This document shows positions 1 through 8,747 of a DNA stretch of 33,476 bases, in pieces. Both the position numbers and the translations under genes were made by a program. The stretch spans positions 16,222 through 49,697 of the forward strand of contig JAAVHX010000010.1 in the NCBI GenBank assembly GCA_014799475.1, read 5' to 3'. The notes under the pieces are model-generated. The model had not been told where the DNA came from. It searched no databases and saw only the letters and a program-made list of their open reading frames with translations. How positions within the stretch are numbered: position 1 is the first letter of the stretch; every line of letters begins with the position of its first letter. The stretch is from Clostridiales bacterium (GTDB taxonomy: Bacteria; Bacillota; Clostridia; Oscillospirales; Oscillospiraceae).

Positions 1-1323
1 CACCCCGACTGGGGCACCCGCATCTTTGACTACGCCCGGTACGAGGTGCGCTCCTTCCTGATCTCCAACGTGGTCTACTGGCTGGACAAGTTCCATGTGG
101 ACGGCATCCGGGTGGACGCGGTGGCCTCTATGCTCTATCTGGACTATGGCCGCCAGGGCGGCGAGTGGCGGCCCAACCAGTACGGCAACAACATCAACCT
201 GGACGCCGTGGCCTTCCTCCAGGACATGAACGCCGCCGCCTTCGCTTTCGACCCCGCCGCCATTATGGTTGCCGAGGAATCCACCGCTTATGCCAACGTC
301 ACCAAGCCCAAAGAGGATTTCAATGGCCTGGGCTTCAACTTCAAGTGGAACATGGGCTGGATGCACGACATGGTGGACTATATGTCCACCGACCCCCTGT
401 TCCGCAAGGGCAAGCACAACAACATCACCTTCTCCCTCACCTACGCCTTCTCGGAGAACTTCGTACTCCCCCTGTCCCATGACGAGGTGGTTCACGGCAA
501 GTGCTCCCTGGTGAACAAAATGCCCGGCGAGTACCCGGACAAGTTCCAGAATTTGCGGGCGTTCTACGGCTATATGATGACCCACCCGGGCAAAAAGCTG
601 CTGTTCATGGGCGGCGAGTTCGCCCAGTTCATCGAGTGGGACGAGAAGAAGGGCCTGGACTGGATGCTGCTGGACTACGACAAGCACCGCGAGATGCAGT
701 CCTACGTCCGGGATCTGAACCACTTCTATCTGGACCACCCCGCCCTGTGGCAGAATGACACCGACTGGCAGGGCTTCCAGTGGATCTCCTGCGACGACTG
801 GCAGCAGAGCGTCATCTCCTTCCGCCGCATCGACGCCAAGGGCAAAGAGATCATCGTGGTGTGCAATTTCTGCCCCGTCCTCCGGGAAAACTACACCATC
901 GGCGTGCCCAAGGCGGGCACTTACGTCCCCGTGCTGTCCAGCGACGACGCGAAGTACGGCGGCACCGGCGTGGAGCTGGCGCCCGTCAAGGCCAAGAAGG
1001 AGGAACAGCACGGTCTGCCCTACTCCGTGGAGCTCACGCTGCCCCCCATGTCCACCGTGTACTATGAGCGCAAGGCCACCGGTCGCGGTGCCAAGGACGA
1101 GACGGACGAAGCGCCTGAGGCCAAAAAGGCGGTCAAGTCTGTGAAGGCCAAGAAAGCCGCCAAGGCCGACGCGGCGGAGACCGTTGAGGCCGCGCCCAAA
1201 AAGAAGCCGGGCCGGAAACCCAAGGCGGAAAAGGCCGACAGCTCTGTCCAGACCCAGGCGGCGGAGCCCGCCCAGGCCGAAAAGCCCAAGCGCAAGCCCC
1301 GCACGAAAAAGTCTGACCAATAA
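1..1323 (+). CDS. glgB: 1,4-alpha-glucan branching enzyme GlgB, 5'-truncated by window edge, with basic C-terminal tail
   Basis: GlgB makes alpha-1,6 branches in glycogen by cutting and transferring alpha-1,4 chains; it acts in the cytoplasm. The reading frame is open from base 1, so the start lies outside the window. The GH13 catalytic regions are visible: [11 protein letters not shown] with the nucleophile Asp at 115-117, the acid/base Glu in MVAEES at 274-276, and the transition-state pair in [12 protein letters not shown] at 478-483. The beta-sandwich C domain ends near base 1075 with the usual [10 protein letters not shown] ending. About 80 further residues follow, almost all Lys, Ala, Pro, Glu and Arg, with AT-hook-like pieces such as KKKPGRKPK and [10 protein letters not shown]. 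Most GlgB proteins end at the beta domain, so this tail is unusual. glgC starts 19 bases downstream, so the two are probably co-transcribed. Family assignment is certain; the role of the tail is unknown. Confidence 0.96.
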   Translation, partial: HPDWGTRIFDYARYEVRSFLISNVVYWLDKFHVDGIRVDAVASMLYLDYGRQGGEWRPNQYGNNINLDAVAFLQDMNAAAFAFDPAAIMVAEESTAYANVTKPKEDFNGLGFNFKWNMGWMHDMVDYMSTDPLFRKGKHNNITFSLTYAFSENFVLPLSHDEVVHGKCSLVNKMPGEYPDKFQNLRAFYGYMMTHPGKKLLFMGGEFAQFIEWDEKKGLDWMLLDYDKHREMQSYVRDLNHFYLDHPALWQNDTDWQGFQWISCDDWQQSVISFRRIDAKGKEIIVVCNFCPVLRENYTIGVPKAGTYVPVLSSDDAKYGGTGVELAPVKAKKEEQHGLPYSVELTLPPMSTVYYERKATGRGAKDETDEAPEAKKAVKSVKAKKAAKADAAETVEAAPKKKPGRKPKAEKADSSVQTQAAEPAQAEKPKRKPRTKKSDQ

Positions 1324-1342
1324 ATTTGAGGGGGAGTTTACC

Positions 1343-2533
1343 TTGTTCCAGCGCAAGAAAGAATGTATTGCCATGCTCCTGGCCGGCGGCCAGGGCAGCC
1401 GCCTGTACGTGCTCACCCAGGACACCGCCAAGCCCGCGGTGCCCTTCGGCGGCAAATACCGCATCATTGACTTTCCGCTGTCCAACTGCATCAACTCCGG
1501 CATCGACACCGTAGGCGTGCTCACCCAGTACCAGCCCCTGGAACTCAACGACTATATCGGCAACGGCCAGCCCTGGGACCTGAACCGCAACTGGGGCGGG
1601 GCCCACGTCCTGCCGCCCTACACCCAGTCCAAGACCGAGTCCTGGTACAAGGGCACCGCCAACGCTATCTACCAGAACATCGCCTTTGTGGACCGGTACA
1701 ATCCGGAGTACGTGGTCGTTCTGGGCGGCGACCACATCTACAAGATGGACTACAGCAAGATGCTCCGCTTCCACAAGGAGAAGGGGGCCGAGTGCACCAT
1801 CGCCGTCATGCCCGTCAGCATGGAAGAGGCCACCCGCATGGGCATCATGAGCACGGATGAAAACGACGCCGTCATCGACTTTGAGGAGAAGCCCAAGCAG
1901 CCCAAGAGCAACCTGGCCTCCATGGGCATCTATATCTTCACCTGGTCGGTCCTGCGGCAGTACCTCATCGCGGACGAGGCAGACCCCACCTCCGAGAACG
2001 ACTTCGGCAAGAACATCATCCCCAACTTCCTGAAGGACAAGCGGCCCATGTTCGCCTATTCCTTCGAGGGCTACTGGAAGGACGTGGGCACCCTGGACAG
2101 CCTGTGGGACGCCAACATGGACCTGCTGGACCCCAAGGATCCCATCAATATGCGCGACCCCAGCTTCCGCATCTATGCCCGGAACTACTCCGCCCCCGCC
2201 ACCCGCCTGGGCAGCGGGGCCAAGGTGACCAACTCCTTTGTGGCCGAGGGCTGCACCATCCGGGGCAGCGTGGAGCACTCCGTGCTGTACACCGGCTGCC
2301 AGATCGAGGAGGGCGCCGTGGTCACCGGCGCGGTGATCATGCCCAACACCATCGTGCGCCGCGGCGCCAATGTCAGCTACTGCATCGTGGGTGAGCAGTG
2401 CGTGGTGGAGGAGGGCGCCAAGATCGGCGAGCACCCCGAGAACTTCCTGGACGGGGACTGGGGCATCGCCGTGGTGGGCCACCAGAGGACCATCGCCGCC
2501 GGCTCCGTCATCAAGCCCAAGGAAATCGTTTAA
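1343..2533 (+). CDS. glgC: Glucose-1-phosphate adenylyltransferase, catalytic subunit GlgC
   Basis: GlgC makes ADP-glucose from ATP and glucose-1-phosphate, the committed step of bacterial glycogen synthesis. The 396-residue protein has the nucleotide-binding loop [10 protein letters not shown] (residues 12-21), [15 protein letters not shown] (from residue 30), the metal-binding region [10 protein letters not shown] and a C-terminal left-handed beta-helix region. I place the start at TTG 1343 because GAGGGGGAG lies at 1328-1336, about six bases upstream, and the protein then begins where family members do. The longer frame upstream only reads through the glgB tail. glgD follows after 13 bases. 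In Firmicutes, GlgC usually works with GlgD as a mixed complex, so this is probably the active half. The family assignment is firm; the non-ATG start is well supported by the ribosome site. Confidence 0.95.
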   Translation: MFQRKKECIAMLLAGGQGSRLYVLTQDTAKPAVPFGGKYRIIDFPLSNCINSGIDTVGVLTQYQPLELNDYIGNGQPWDLNRNWGGAHVLPPYTQSKTESWYKGTANAIYQNIAFVDRYNPEYVVVLGGDHIYKMDYSKMLRFHKEKGAECTIAVMPVSMEEATRMGIMSTDENDAVIDFEEKPKQPKSNLASMGIYIFTWSVLRQYLIADEADPTSENDFGKNIIPNFLKDKRPMFAYSFEGYWKDVGTLDSLWDANMDLLDPKDPINMRDPSFRIYARNYSAPATRLGSGAKVTNSFVAEGCTIRGSVEHSVLYTGCQIEEGAVVTGAVIMPNTIVRRGANVSYCIVGEQCVVEEGAKIGEHPENFLDGDWGIAVVGHQRTIAAGSVIKPKEIV

Positions 2534-2546
2534 GGGGGTGCCCACC

Positions 2547-3671
2547 ATGAAAATGACCGGTATTATTTTCTCCGAGATGTACTCTGACGCGCTGAACTCC
2601 TTTACCCAGGACCGCAACATGGCCGCCATCCCCTTCGGCGGGCGCTACCGCCTGGTGGACTTTGTGCTGTCCAACATGGTCAACTCCGGCATCCTCAACG
2701 TGGGCGTGCTGGCCAAGCAGCACTACCACTCCCTGATGGATCACCTGGGCAACAGCCAGGAGTGGGATCTGAACCGCAAGAACGGCGGCCTCCAGCTCCT
2801 GCCCCCCTTCGCCACCGAGGACGCCAACACCGGCGGCAGCCGGGGCAAGCTGGACGAGCTGCGCAACGCCCTTGACTATCTGGAGACCATCTCCAAGACC
2901 CCCTACGTCCTGCTGGCCGATGCCTATGTGCTGTGCAACATTGACTACCGTGCCGCCCTGGAGGACCATATCGCCAGCGGCTGCGACATCACCATGCTGG
3001 CCACCAAAGAGGCGGGGGACTCCCAGGTCAAGTTCGCCTCCGTCCTGCAGGCGGACTCCAACCACAAGGTGACCTCCTACGCTCTGGACTACCCCGCCAA
3101 GCCCGGGGACTACGCCAGCATGGGCCACTTAATCATTTCCCGGGAATTCCTCATCAATGTCATCCGGGACTACACCGCCCGGGGCATCTACGACTTCACG
3201 CGGGACTTCATCCAGCACGAGTTCAACCGGAACCGCCTGTCCATCAACCTCTATGAGGTGGACACCAAGGTGCTGCGCGTCCGGGACGTGAACGAATACT
3301 TCCAGAGCAGCCTGGCCATCCTGAACGACGACGTGGCCGCCGCCCTGTTCCGGGGCGACCGCCCCATCCACACCCGCGTCACCGACGAGGTCCCCGCCTA
3401 CTACGGCCTGGACTGCCAGGTGGAGCGCAGCATCATCGCCGACGGCTGCTTCATCGACGGCAGCGTGGAAAACTGCGTACTGTCCCGGGGCGTGAAGATC
3501 GGCAAGGGCGCAAAGGTCAAAAACTGCGTCATCATGCAGGGCAGCGTGGTGGGCGAGGGCGCCTGCCTGGAGAACGTCATCGTGGACAAATGGGTCAACA
3601 TCGGCTACGGCGCACAGCTCAGGGGGCTGGATTCCAACCCCGTCGTCATTCGCAAAGGAGTTACCGTATGA
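2547..3671 (+). CDS. glgD: GlgD, regulatory-type ADP-glucose pyrophosphorylase subunit
   Basis: GlgD is the GlgC paralogue found in Firmicutes, where it associates with GlgC and boosts or modulates its activity. The 374-residue protein keeps the fold landmarks AAIPFGGRYRLVDF and SNMVNSGILNVGV. However, the glycine-rich nucleotide loop near the N terminus is replaced by IIFSEMYSDALNSFTQDRN, with no GGxGxR, so independent catalysis is unlikely. The ATG at 2547 has AAGGGGGTG just upstream (2532-2540). Its TGA stop overlaps the glgA start by four bases (ATGA, 3668-3671), which suggests coupled translation. The C-terminal half is rich in hexapeptide-like beta-helix segments. The regulatory role comes from family knowledge and was not tested here. 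Confidence 0.93.
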   Translation: MKMTGIIFSEMYSDALNSFTQDRNMAAIPFGGRYRLVDFVLSNMVNSGILNVGVLAKQHYHSLMDHLGNSQEWDLNRKNGGLQLLPPFATEDANTGGSRGKLDELRNALDYLETISKTPYVLLADAYVLCNIDYRAALEDHIASGCDITMLATKEAGDSQVKFASVLQADSNHKVTSYALDYPAKPGDYASMGHLIISREFLINVIRDYTARGIYDFTRDFIQHEFNRNRLSINLYEVDTKVLRVRDVNEYFQSSLAILNDDVAAALFRGDRPIHTRVTDEVPAYYGLDCQVERSIIADGCFIDGSVENCVLSRGVKIGKGAKVKNCVIMQGSVVGEGACLENVIVDKWVNIGYGAQLRGLDSNPVVIRKGVTV

Positions 3672-5107
3672 AGATCTTATTAGCAGCCAGTGAGGCCGCG
3701 CCCTTTATCAAAACCGGCGGCCTGGGTGATGTGGCCGCCGCTCTGCCCAAGGCCCTGGCTGAGTCCCCCAACACCGAGGTGTACGTGTTTCTGCCCTACT
3801 ATAAGGCCATCAAGGACAACCCCGAGTTCGAGATGGAGTATCTCACCAACTTTACCGTGCCCCTGTCCTGGCGCAACGTGTACTGCGGCCTGTTCCGGGC
3901 GGTGAGCAAGCGCAAAAAGCTCCAGTACTACTTCATCGACAACGAGTACTACTTCTACCGGGACGGCTGCTACGGCCACTATGACGACGGCGAGCGCTTC
4001 GCGTTCTTCTCCAAGGCCATCCTGGAGGCCCTCCAGCATCTGGACTGGTATCCCGACGTCATCCACACCAACGACTGGCAGACCGCCCTGGTGCCGGTGT
4101 TCCTGCGGGCGTTCTACATGGGCGCGGAGAAATATCAGCCCATTAAGACCCTGTTCACCATCCACAACATGGAGTACCAGGGCCGCTTCCCCGACGACTT
4201 CGTAGACGCGGTGCTGGGCCTGCCCAGCGACTGGAAGGGCACCATGCAGTTCGACTATGGCACCAACCTGATGAAGGCCGCCATCCACACCGCCGACCGG
4301 GTGAGCACCGTGTCCCGCACCTATGCCAATGAGATCCAGGACCCCTATTTCGCCCACGGCCTCCACAATGTGCTGCGCCAGCACGCCTATAAGCTCAGCG
4401 GCGTGGTCAACGGCATCGACACCGAGGTATTCAATCCCGCCACCGATCCCCTACTCTACACCAATTTTGACGCCGCCACGCTGGAGAAGAAGGCGGAGAA
4501 CAAGAAGTTCCTCCAGGAGCGGCTGGGCCTGGCCGTCCGGGACGATGTCCCCATGGTCATCATGATCACCCGGCTGGTGGGGCACAAGGGCGTGGATCTG
4601 GTCCAGGCCGTCATGGATGACCTGATGTCGGATGACCTCCAGCTGGTCATCATCGGCACCGGCGAGCGGCACTACGAGGATATGTTCCGGGCTTACGCCG
4701 CCAACTTCCCCGCCAAAATGTCCGCCAACATCGTGTTTGACAACACCCTGGCCCATCAGGCGTACGCCGGCGCGGATCTGGTGCTCATGCCCTCCAAGCA
4801 GGAGCCCTGCGGCCTGACTCAGCTCATCGGCATGCGCTACGGCACCATCCCCATCGTCCGGGAGACCGGCGGCCTGTTCGACACCGTCCCCGCCTATGAG
4901 ATCGAGACCGGCGAGGGCAACGGCTTCACCTTCAAAACCTACAACGCCCATGATATGCTGGGCGCTGTCCGCCGGGGCGCTGAGCTGTTCCGCGACAAGG
5001 AGCACTGGACGGCCCTTCAGAAGAGCGTCATGGCATATGACAGCTCCTGGAAGCGCTCCGTCCAGGATTATTGGAGCATTTACCGCTCCATGACCGAGGA
5101 TGCCTGA
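3668..5107 (+). CDS. glgA: Glycogen synthase GlgA (ADP-glucose dependent)
   Basis: GlgA extends alpha-1,4-glucan chains using ADP-glucose (glycosyltransferase family 5). The 479-residue protein opens with the diagnostic KTGGLGDV motif; Lys15 is the conserved ADP-glucose-binding lysine. Near the C terminus it has SKQEPCGLTQLIGMRYGTIP and ETGGLFDTV, containing the conserved catalytic-site Glu. Length matches the family. The start is ATG 3668, overlapping the glgD stop as ATGA, with AAAGGAG at 3654-3660. A longer frame exists upstream but lies inside glgD. It is the last gene of the glgBCDA run. The next gene, glgP, is separated by about 205 bases that contain a promoter and a hairpin, so degradation may be expressed separately from synthesis. 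Confidence 0.96.
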   Translation: MKILLAASEAAPFIKTGGLGDVAAALPKALAESPNTEVYVFLPYYKAIKDNPEFEMEYLTNFTVPLSWRNVYCGLFRAVSKRKKLQYYFIDNEYYFYRDGCYGHYDDGERFAFFSKAILEALQHLDWYPDVIHTNDWQTALVPVFLRAFYMGAEKYQPIKTLFTIHNMEYQGRFPDDFVDAVLGLPSDWKGTMQFDYGTNLMKAAIHTADRVSTVSRTYANEIQDPYFAHGLHNVLRQHAYKLSGVVNGIDTEVFNPATDPLLYTNFDAATLEKKAENKKFLQERLGLAVRDDVPMVIMITRLVGHKGVDLVQAVMDDLMSDDLQLVIIGTGERHYEDMFRAYAANFPAKMSANIVFDNTLAHQAYAGADLVLMPSKQEPCGLTQLIGMRYGTIPIVRETGGLFDTVPAYEIETGEGNGFTFKTYNAHDMLGAVRRGAELFRDKEHWTALQKSVMAYDSSWKRSVQDYWSIYRSMTEDA

Positions 5108-5130
5108 CCTTTTCCCAAGGATCCGTAGTC

Positions 5131-5160
5131 TTTTTCTTCATTTTCACAAATGAGAAAAAA
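5131..5160. other. AT-rich imperfect hairpin after glgA
   Basis: A run of T-rich bases (5131-5143) can pair with an A-rich run (5148-5160) around a short loop, with one bulged base. It lies 24 bases after the glgA stop. Pairing is mostly A-T, so it is weak. It could be a poor terminator between synthesis and degradation genes, or mere base composition. Confidence 0.25.
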
Positions 5161-5174
5161 ACTGAAATTAGTAG

Positions 5175-5203
5175 TACAAAAGCAAACCTTTTTGTGCTAT
5201 AAT
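5175..5203 (+). promoter_or_regulatory. Extended -10 promoter upstream of glgP
   Basis: A perfect TATAAT lies at 5198-5203, preceded by TG plus one base (TGCTATAAT), which is the extended -10 form. The -35 position 17 bases upstream (5175-5180, TACAAA) is poor, as expected where an extended -10 compensates. Transcription would start near 5210, giving a leader of about 100 bases that includes the 5228-5259 hairpin. Confidence 0.7.
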
Positions 5204-5227
5204 AGAGGGCGTATCTCTCGCCCTGTG

Positions 5228-5259
5228 CAGGCACAGTCCGCGGGAGCGGGCTGTGCCTG
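5228..5259 (+). promoter_or_regulatory. 14-bp hairpin in the glgP leader RNA
   Basis: Bases 5228-5241 pair with 5246-5259 through 14 consecutive pairs (one G-U) around a GGGA loop. The bases after it read TATTTTGCG, a short and interrupted U run, so it could act as an attenuator-like terminator or as a stabilising or protein-binding structure. It lies between the probable transcription start and the glgP ribosome site. I recognise no known riboswitch class in it. Confidence 0.6.
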
Positions 5260-5312
5260 TATTTTGCGTCAATTCCCCGGCTTTTGCCGGTCAAGAAGGA
5301 GTCAGGTATCCT

Positions 5313-7709
5313 ATGGATCAGAAACAAATTATCTCACAACTGGAGGAAACTCTGCTGGTGCGCTACGGCTGCCCCATGGAGAGCGCCTCCCCCCAGCAGG
5401 TGTACCGCGCGCTGTGCTACGTGGTCAACGGCATGCTGGCCTCCAAGAGCGCCGAGTTCTACCGCAAGAACCAGGGTAAGCAGGTGTACTATATGTCCAT
5501 GGAGTTCCTGGTGGGCACCTCCCTGCGCAACAACCTCTACAACCTGGGCCTGGAGGATATGTTTACCAAGGCCCTGGCCAAGTGCGGCGTGGACATCCAG
5601 GACCTGTATGAGATGGAGCCGGACGCGGGCCTGGGCAACGGCGGACTGGGCCGTCTGGCCTCCTGCTATATGGACTCCGCCTCCAGCCTGGATCTGCCCA
5701 TGACGGGCTATTCCATCCGCTATGAGTTCGGCATCTTCAAGCAGAAGATCGTGGACGGCTGGCAGGTGGAGTTCCCCGACGACTGGATGAACCAGGGCCA
5801 TGTGTGGCTGGTCCCCCACGAGAGCGAGGCGGTGGAGGTCCGCTTCGGCGGCCACGTCCACGGCTGGCAGGACGACGGCATCTACCGCGTGCAGCACCTG
5901 AACTACCAGTCCGTGGTGGCGGTGCCCAACGAGATGTATATCTCCGGCCACGACAGCAAGGCGGTCAATCCCCTGGTGCTGTGGTCCGCCAAGTCCCCCA
6001 ACAGCTTCGATATGTCCGCCTTCTCCCGGGGCGACTACGCCAAGGCCCTGGAGGGCGACACCATGGCCGAGGTCATCTCCAAGGTGCTCTACCCCGCCGA
6101 CGACCACATCGAGGGCAAGCGGCTGCGCCTGCGCCAGCAGTACCTGCTGGTGTCCGCCTCGGTGCAGACCATCCTGAAGAAGCACCTGCGCAACTACAAG
6201 TCCCTGGACAACCTGCCCGACAAGGTGTCCATCCACATCAACGACACCCATCCCGCCCTGTGCGTGCCCGAGCTGATGCGCCTGCTGGTGGACGAGTACG
6301 GCTACGGCTGGGAGCGGGCCTGGGACATCACCTGCCGCACCCTGTCCTACACCAACCACACCGTCATGAGCGAGGCGCTGGAACGCTGGAACGTGAACCT
6401 GTTCTCCCAGCTGCTGCCCCGGGTGTACCAGATCGTCCAGGAGATCGACCGCCGCCTGCGGGTGGACCTCCACGGCTACTACGGCAACGACATGGGCAAG
6501 ATCGAGTATATGGCCGTCATCAGCAAGGATGAGATCCGCATGGCCAACCTGTGCCTGGCCTGCTGCCACAAGGTCAACGGCGTGTCCAAGCTCCACTCTG
6601 ACATTCTCACTGACTCCATCTTCCGGGACTACTACCAGATGGTGCCCGACCACTTCTGCAACGTCACCAACGGCATCGCCTACCGCCGCTGGCTGTGCCA
6701 GTCCAACCCCAAGCTCACCGCCCTGTTGAAGGAGCTGATCGGGGACGGCTTCGTAAAGGACTCCACCCAGCTGGAAAAGCTGCTCAAGTACAAGGATGAC
6801 CAGAAGGTGCTCCAGCGGCTCCAGGAAATCAAGCTGTCCAACAAGGAGCGGCTGGCCCAGCTCATCCTCAAGCGGGACGGCATCATGGTAGACCCCAACT
6901 CCCTGTTCGACGTGCAGATCAAGCGGCTGCATGAGTACAAGCGCCAGCTGCTCAACGTGCTCCAGATCCTCCATATGTACCTGGAGATCAAGCACAACCC
7001 CCACGCCCCCTTCCAGCCCCGCACCTTCATTTTCGCCGCCAAGGCATCCGCCGGCTATATCATGGCCAAGCAGGTCATCCAGCTCATCGTATACGTGTCC
7101 CGGCTGGTCAACAACGACCCGGACACCCGCGACAAGCTGAAGGTGGTGTTCATGGAGGACTACAAGGTCTCCCTGGCCGAGATCATCATCCCCGCCGCCG
7201 AAATCTCCGAGCAGATTTCCATCGCCGGCAAGGAGGCCAGCGGCACCGGCAACATGAAGCTGATGATCAACGGCGCGGTGACCCTGGGCACCCTGGACGG
7301 CGCCAACGTGGAGATCCACGAGCAGGTGGGCGACGACAACATCGTGCTGTTCGGCCTCAAGACCGAGGAAGTCAACGACCTGTGGCGCTGGGGCTACAAT
7401 CCCCTGGACTACGTCCGCAATGACCCGGAGCTGAAGGCGGTCATGGACCTGCTCATGGGCGGCGTCAACGGGATGCACTTCGACGACATCGTGCGCTCCC
7501 TGACCACCAACCACAAAGGCCCCGCCGATCCCTATATGTGTCTGGCCGACTTCCACGACTATGTCCGCGCCCAGCGGGACGTGTCCGCCATCTACGGCGA
7601 CAAGACCCGGTTCAACAAGATGTCCCTGGTGAACATCGCCAAGGCGGGCTTCTTCTCCGCCGACCGCGCGGTGGACGAGTACGCCCGCGACATCTGGCAC
7701 ATGAAATGA
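5313..7709 (+). CDS. glgP: Glycogen/maltodextrin phosphorylase GlgP
   Basis: GlgP releases glucose-1-phosphate from the non-reducing ends of glycogen using phosphate and pyridoxal phosphate (glycosyltransferase family 35). The 798-residue protein has YYMSMEFLVG, the GNGGLGRLASC loop, INDTHPA, and the cofactor site EASGTGNMKLMING; the Lys of that motif (about residue 649) carries pyridoxal phosphate. Length is typical for bacterial enzymes. I chose ATG 5313 because AAGGAG lies at 5296-5301 and the protein then starts like its relatives; the longer frame would begin inside the leader hairpin region. Upstream are an extended -10 promoter and a hairpin. Downstream, the sugar kinase gene starts after 43 bases, consistent with one transcript. 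Confidence in function is very high; glycogen versus maltodextrin preference cannot be told from sequence. Confidence 0.96.
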   Translation: MDQKQIISQLEETLLVRYGCPMESASPQQVYRALCYVVNGMLASKSAEFYRKNQGKQVYYMSMEFLVGTSLRNNLYNLGLEDMFTKALAKCGVDIQDLYEMEPDAGLGNGGLGRLASCYMDSASSLDLPMTGYSIRYEFGIFKQKIVDGWQVEFPDDWMNQGHVWLVPHESEAVEVRFGGHVHGWQDDGIYRVQHLNYQSVVAVPNEMYISGHDSKAVNPLVLWSAKSPNSFDMSAFSRGDYAKALEGDTMAEVISKVLYPADDHIEGKRLRLRQQYLLVSASVQTILKKHLRNYKSLDNLPDKVSIHINDTHPALCVPELMRLLVDEYGYGWERAWDITCRTLSYTNHTVMSEALERWNVNLFSQLLPRVYQIVQEIDRRLRVDLHGYYGNDMGKIEYMAVISKDEIRMANLCLACCHKVNGVSKLHSDILTDSIFRDYYQMVPDHFCNVTNGIAYRRWLCQSNPKLTALLKELIGDGFVKDSTQLEKLLKYKDDQKVLQRLQEIKLSNKERLAQLILKRDGIMVDPNSLFDVQIKRLHEYKRQLLNVLQILHMYLEIKHNPHAPFQPRTFIFAAKASAGYIMAKQVIQLIVYVSRLVNNDPDTRDKLKVVFMEDYKVSLAEIIIPAAEISEQISIAGKEASGTGNMKLMINGAVTLGTLDGANVEIHEQVGDDNIVLFGLKTEEVNDLWRWGYNPLDYVRNDPELKAVMDLLMGGVNGMHFDDIVRSLTTNHKGPADPYMCLADFHDYVRAQRDVSAIYGDKTRFNKMSLVNIAKAGFFSADRAVDEYARDIWHMK

Positions 7710-7752
7710 TCCGCCATTGGGGCGGTCACATAATGAAAAGGAGGTCTGGAGC

Positions 7753-8661
7753 GTGAAAGAAGTTTGCTTCGGCGTAGACATCGGCGGCACCACCGTAAAA
7801 CTGGGGCTGGTGAGCCGGGAAGGGGAGCTGCTGGACAAACGGGAGTTTCCCACCTTCCGGGACGTAGGCGCCACCTTTGATGACATCGCCCGGCATATGC
7901 GCCTGGTGATGGAGTCCTTCCCCGACTGCAAGTGCGTAGGCGCGGGCGTAGGCGTGCCCGGGCCGGTGGTGGACCAGTCTGTGGTCCCCATCTGCGTCAA
8001 CCTGGGTTGGAACGATCTCAACGTGGCCCAAGAACTGGCCAGCCGGGCCGACGTGCCCGTCCGGGTGGCCAACGACGCCAACCTGGCCGCCCTGGGCGAG
8101 ATGTGGCAGGGCGGCGGCAAGGGGTGCCGCAACCTGGTGCTGTTCACCGTAGGCACCGGCGTGGGGGGCGGCATCATTTGTGACGGCCACATCGTGGCCG
8201 GCGCCACCGGCGGCGGCGGCGAGGTGGGCCATCTGCCCATGCCCTTCCGCCCCGACTGGCAGTGCTCCTGTGGCAAGTGCGGCTGCCTGGAGGTCACCGC
8301 CTCCGCCTCCGGCATCATCCGGGCCGCCCGGGAGTTCTCCCCCTTCCAGGAGATGGAAACGGTCACTGCCAAGGATGTGTACGACGCCGCGGCGGCGGGA
8401 GACGAGAATGCCCGCCGGGTGACGAAAGAGGCGGGCAGCGCCCTTGGCATGGCCGCCGCCATCGTAGGCTGCGTGGTCAACCCGGAGGTCATCCTGCTGG
8501 GCGGCGGCGTGTCCGCCGCGGGCCGGGCCCTGCTGGATCCGGTGGAGGCCGCGTTTAAGAAAAACGTGTTCCCGCCCTGCGGGAACGTGCGCTTCGCCCA
8601 GGCCCAGCTGGGCAACAATGCCGGCATCTTTGGCGGCGCGGCCCTGTTTTTCGCGGAGTAG
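7753..8661 (+). CDS. ROK-family glucokinase
   Basis: Predicted to phosphorylate glucose (or a related sugar) with ATP, producing glucose-6-phosphate for the neighbouring isomerase. The 302-residue protein has the ATP-binding motif DIGGTTVKLG (residues 9-18), the catalytic Asp in VANDANLAALGE (about residue 108), the second phosphate-binding region TVGTGVGGGI, and the ROK zinc-type motif CSCGKCGC (residues 171-178) after GEVGHLPM. I chose GTG 7753 because AAAAGGAGG lies eight bases upstream; a longer frame from 7717 would start before that site. ROK proteins can also be repressors, but there is no N-terminal helix-turn-helix here. Position between glgP and pgi supports glucokinase. The exact sugar is inferred. 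Confidence 0.88.
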   Translation: MKEVCFGVDIGGTTVKLGLVSREGELLDKREFPTFRDVGATFDDIARHMRLVMESFPDCKCVGAGVGVPGPVVDQSVVPICVNLGWNDLNVAQELASRADVPVRVANDANLAALGEMWQGGGKGCRNLVLFTVGTGVGGGIICDGHIVAGATGGGGEVGHLPMPFRPDWQCSCGKCGCLEVTASASGIIRAAREFSPFQEMETVTAKDVYDAAAAGDENARRVTKEAGSALGMAAAIVGCVVNPEVILLGGGVSAAGRALLDPVEAAFKKNVFPPCGNVRFAQAQLGNNAGIFGGAALFFAE

Positions 8662-8684
8662 ACCATAATCTGTGATGAGGACCC

Positions 8685-8717
8685 TGTTATTCCCGCCCCG
8701 CAGGGGCGGGAATAACA
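8685..8717. repeat. Perfect 15-bp inverted repeat upstream of pgi
   Basis: Bases 8685-8699 and 8703-8717 form a perfect 15-base stem with a three-base loop, very GC-rich in its inner half. Neither strand has a T run after it, so it is not a standard terminator. It sits between the sugar kinase stop (8661) and the pgi ribosome site (8733-8738). It could stabilise or process the transcript, or be a protein-binding palindrome. Confidence 0.6.
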
Positions 8718-8747
8718 AAAGATATTATGATTGAGGAGTGATCTATC

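Noticed and set aside
1133-2629. 498-codon minus-strand frame opposite glgB, glgC and glgD
   Set aside because: Overlaps three confident genes in the opposite direction and has no recognisable domain.
7711-7725. Small CCGCC/GGCGG hairpin after glgP as terminator
   Set aside because: Only five pairs and no T run; the sugar kinase gene follows closely with its own ribosome site.
5334-8666. 1110-codon open frame on the minus strand opposite glgP and the sugar kinase
   Set aside because: It mirrors real genes with strong GC bias at third positions, is rich in Val/His/Gln/Leu runs with no domain, and has no ribosome site.
8723-8728. TATTAT as a -10 box for pgi
   Set aside because: The start would fall inside the pgi ribosome site, leaving no usable leader.
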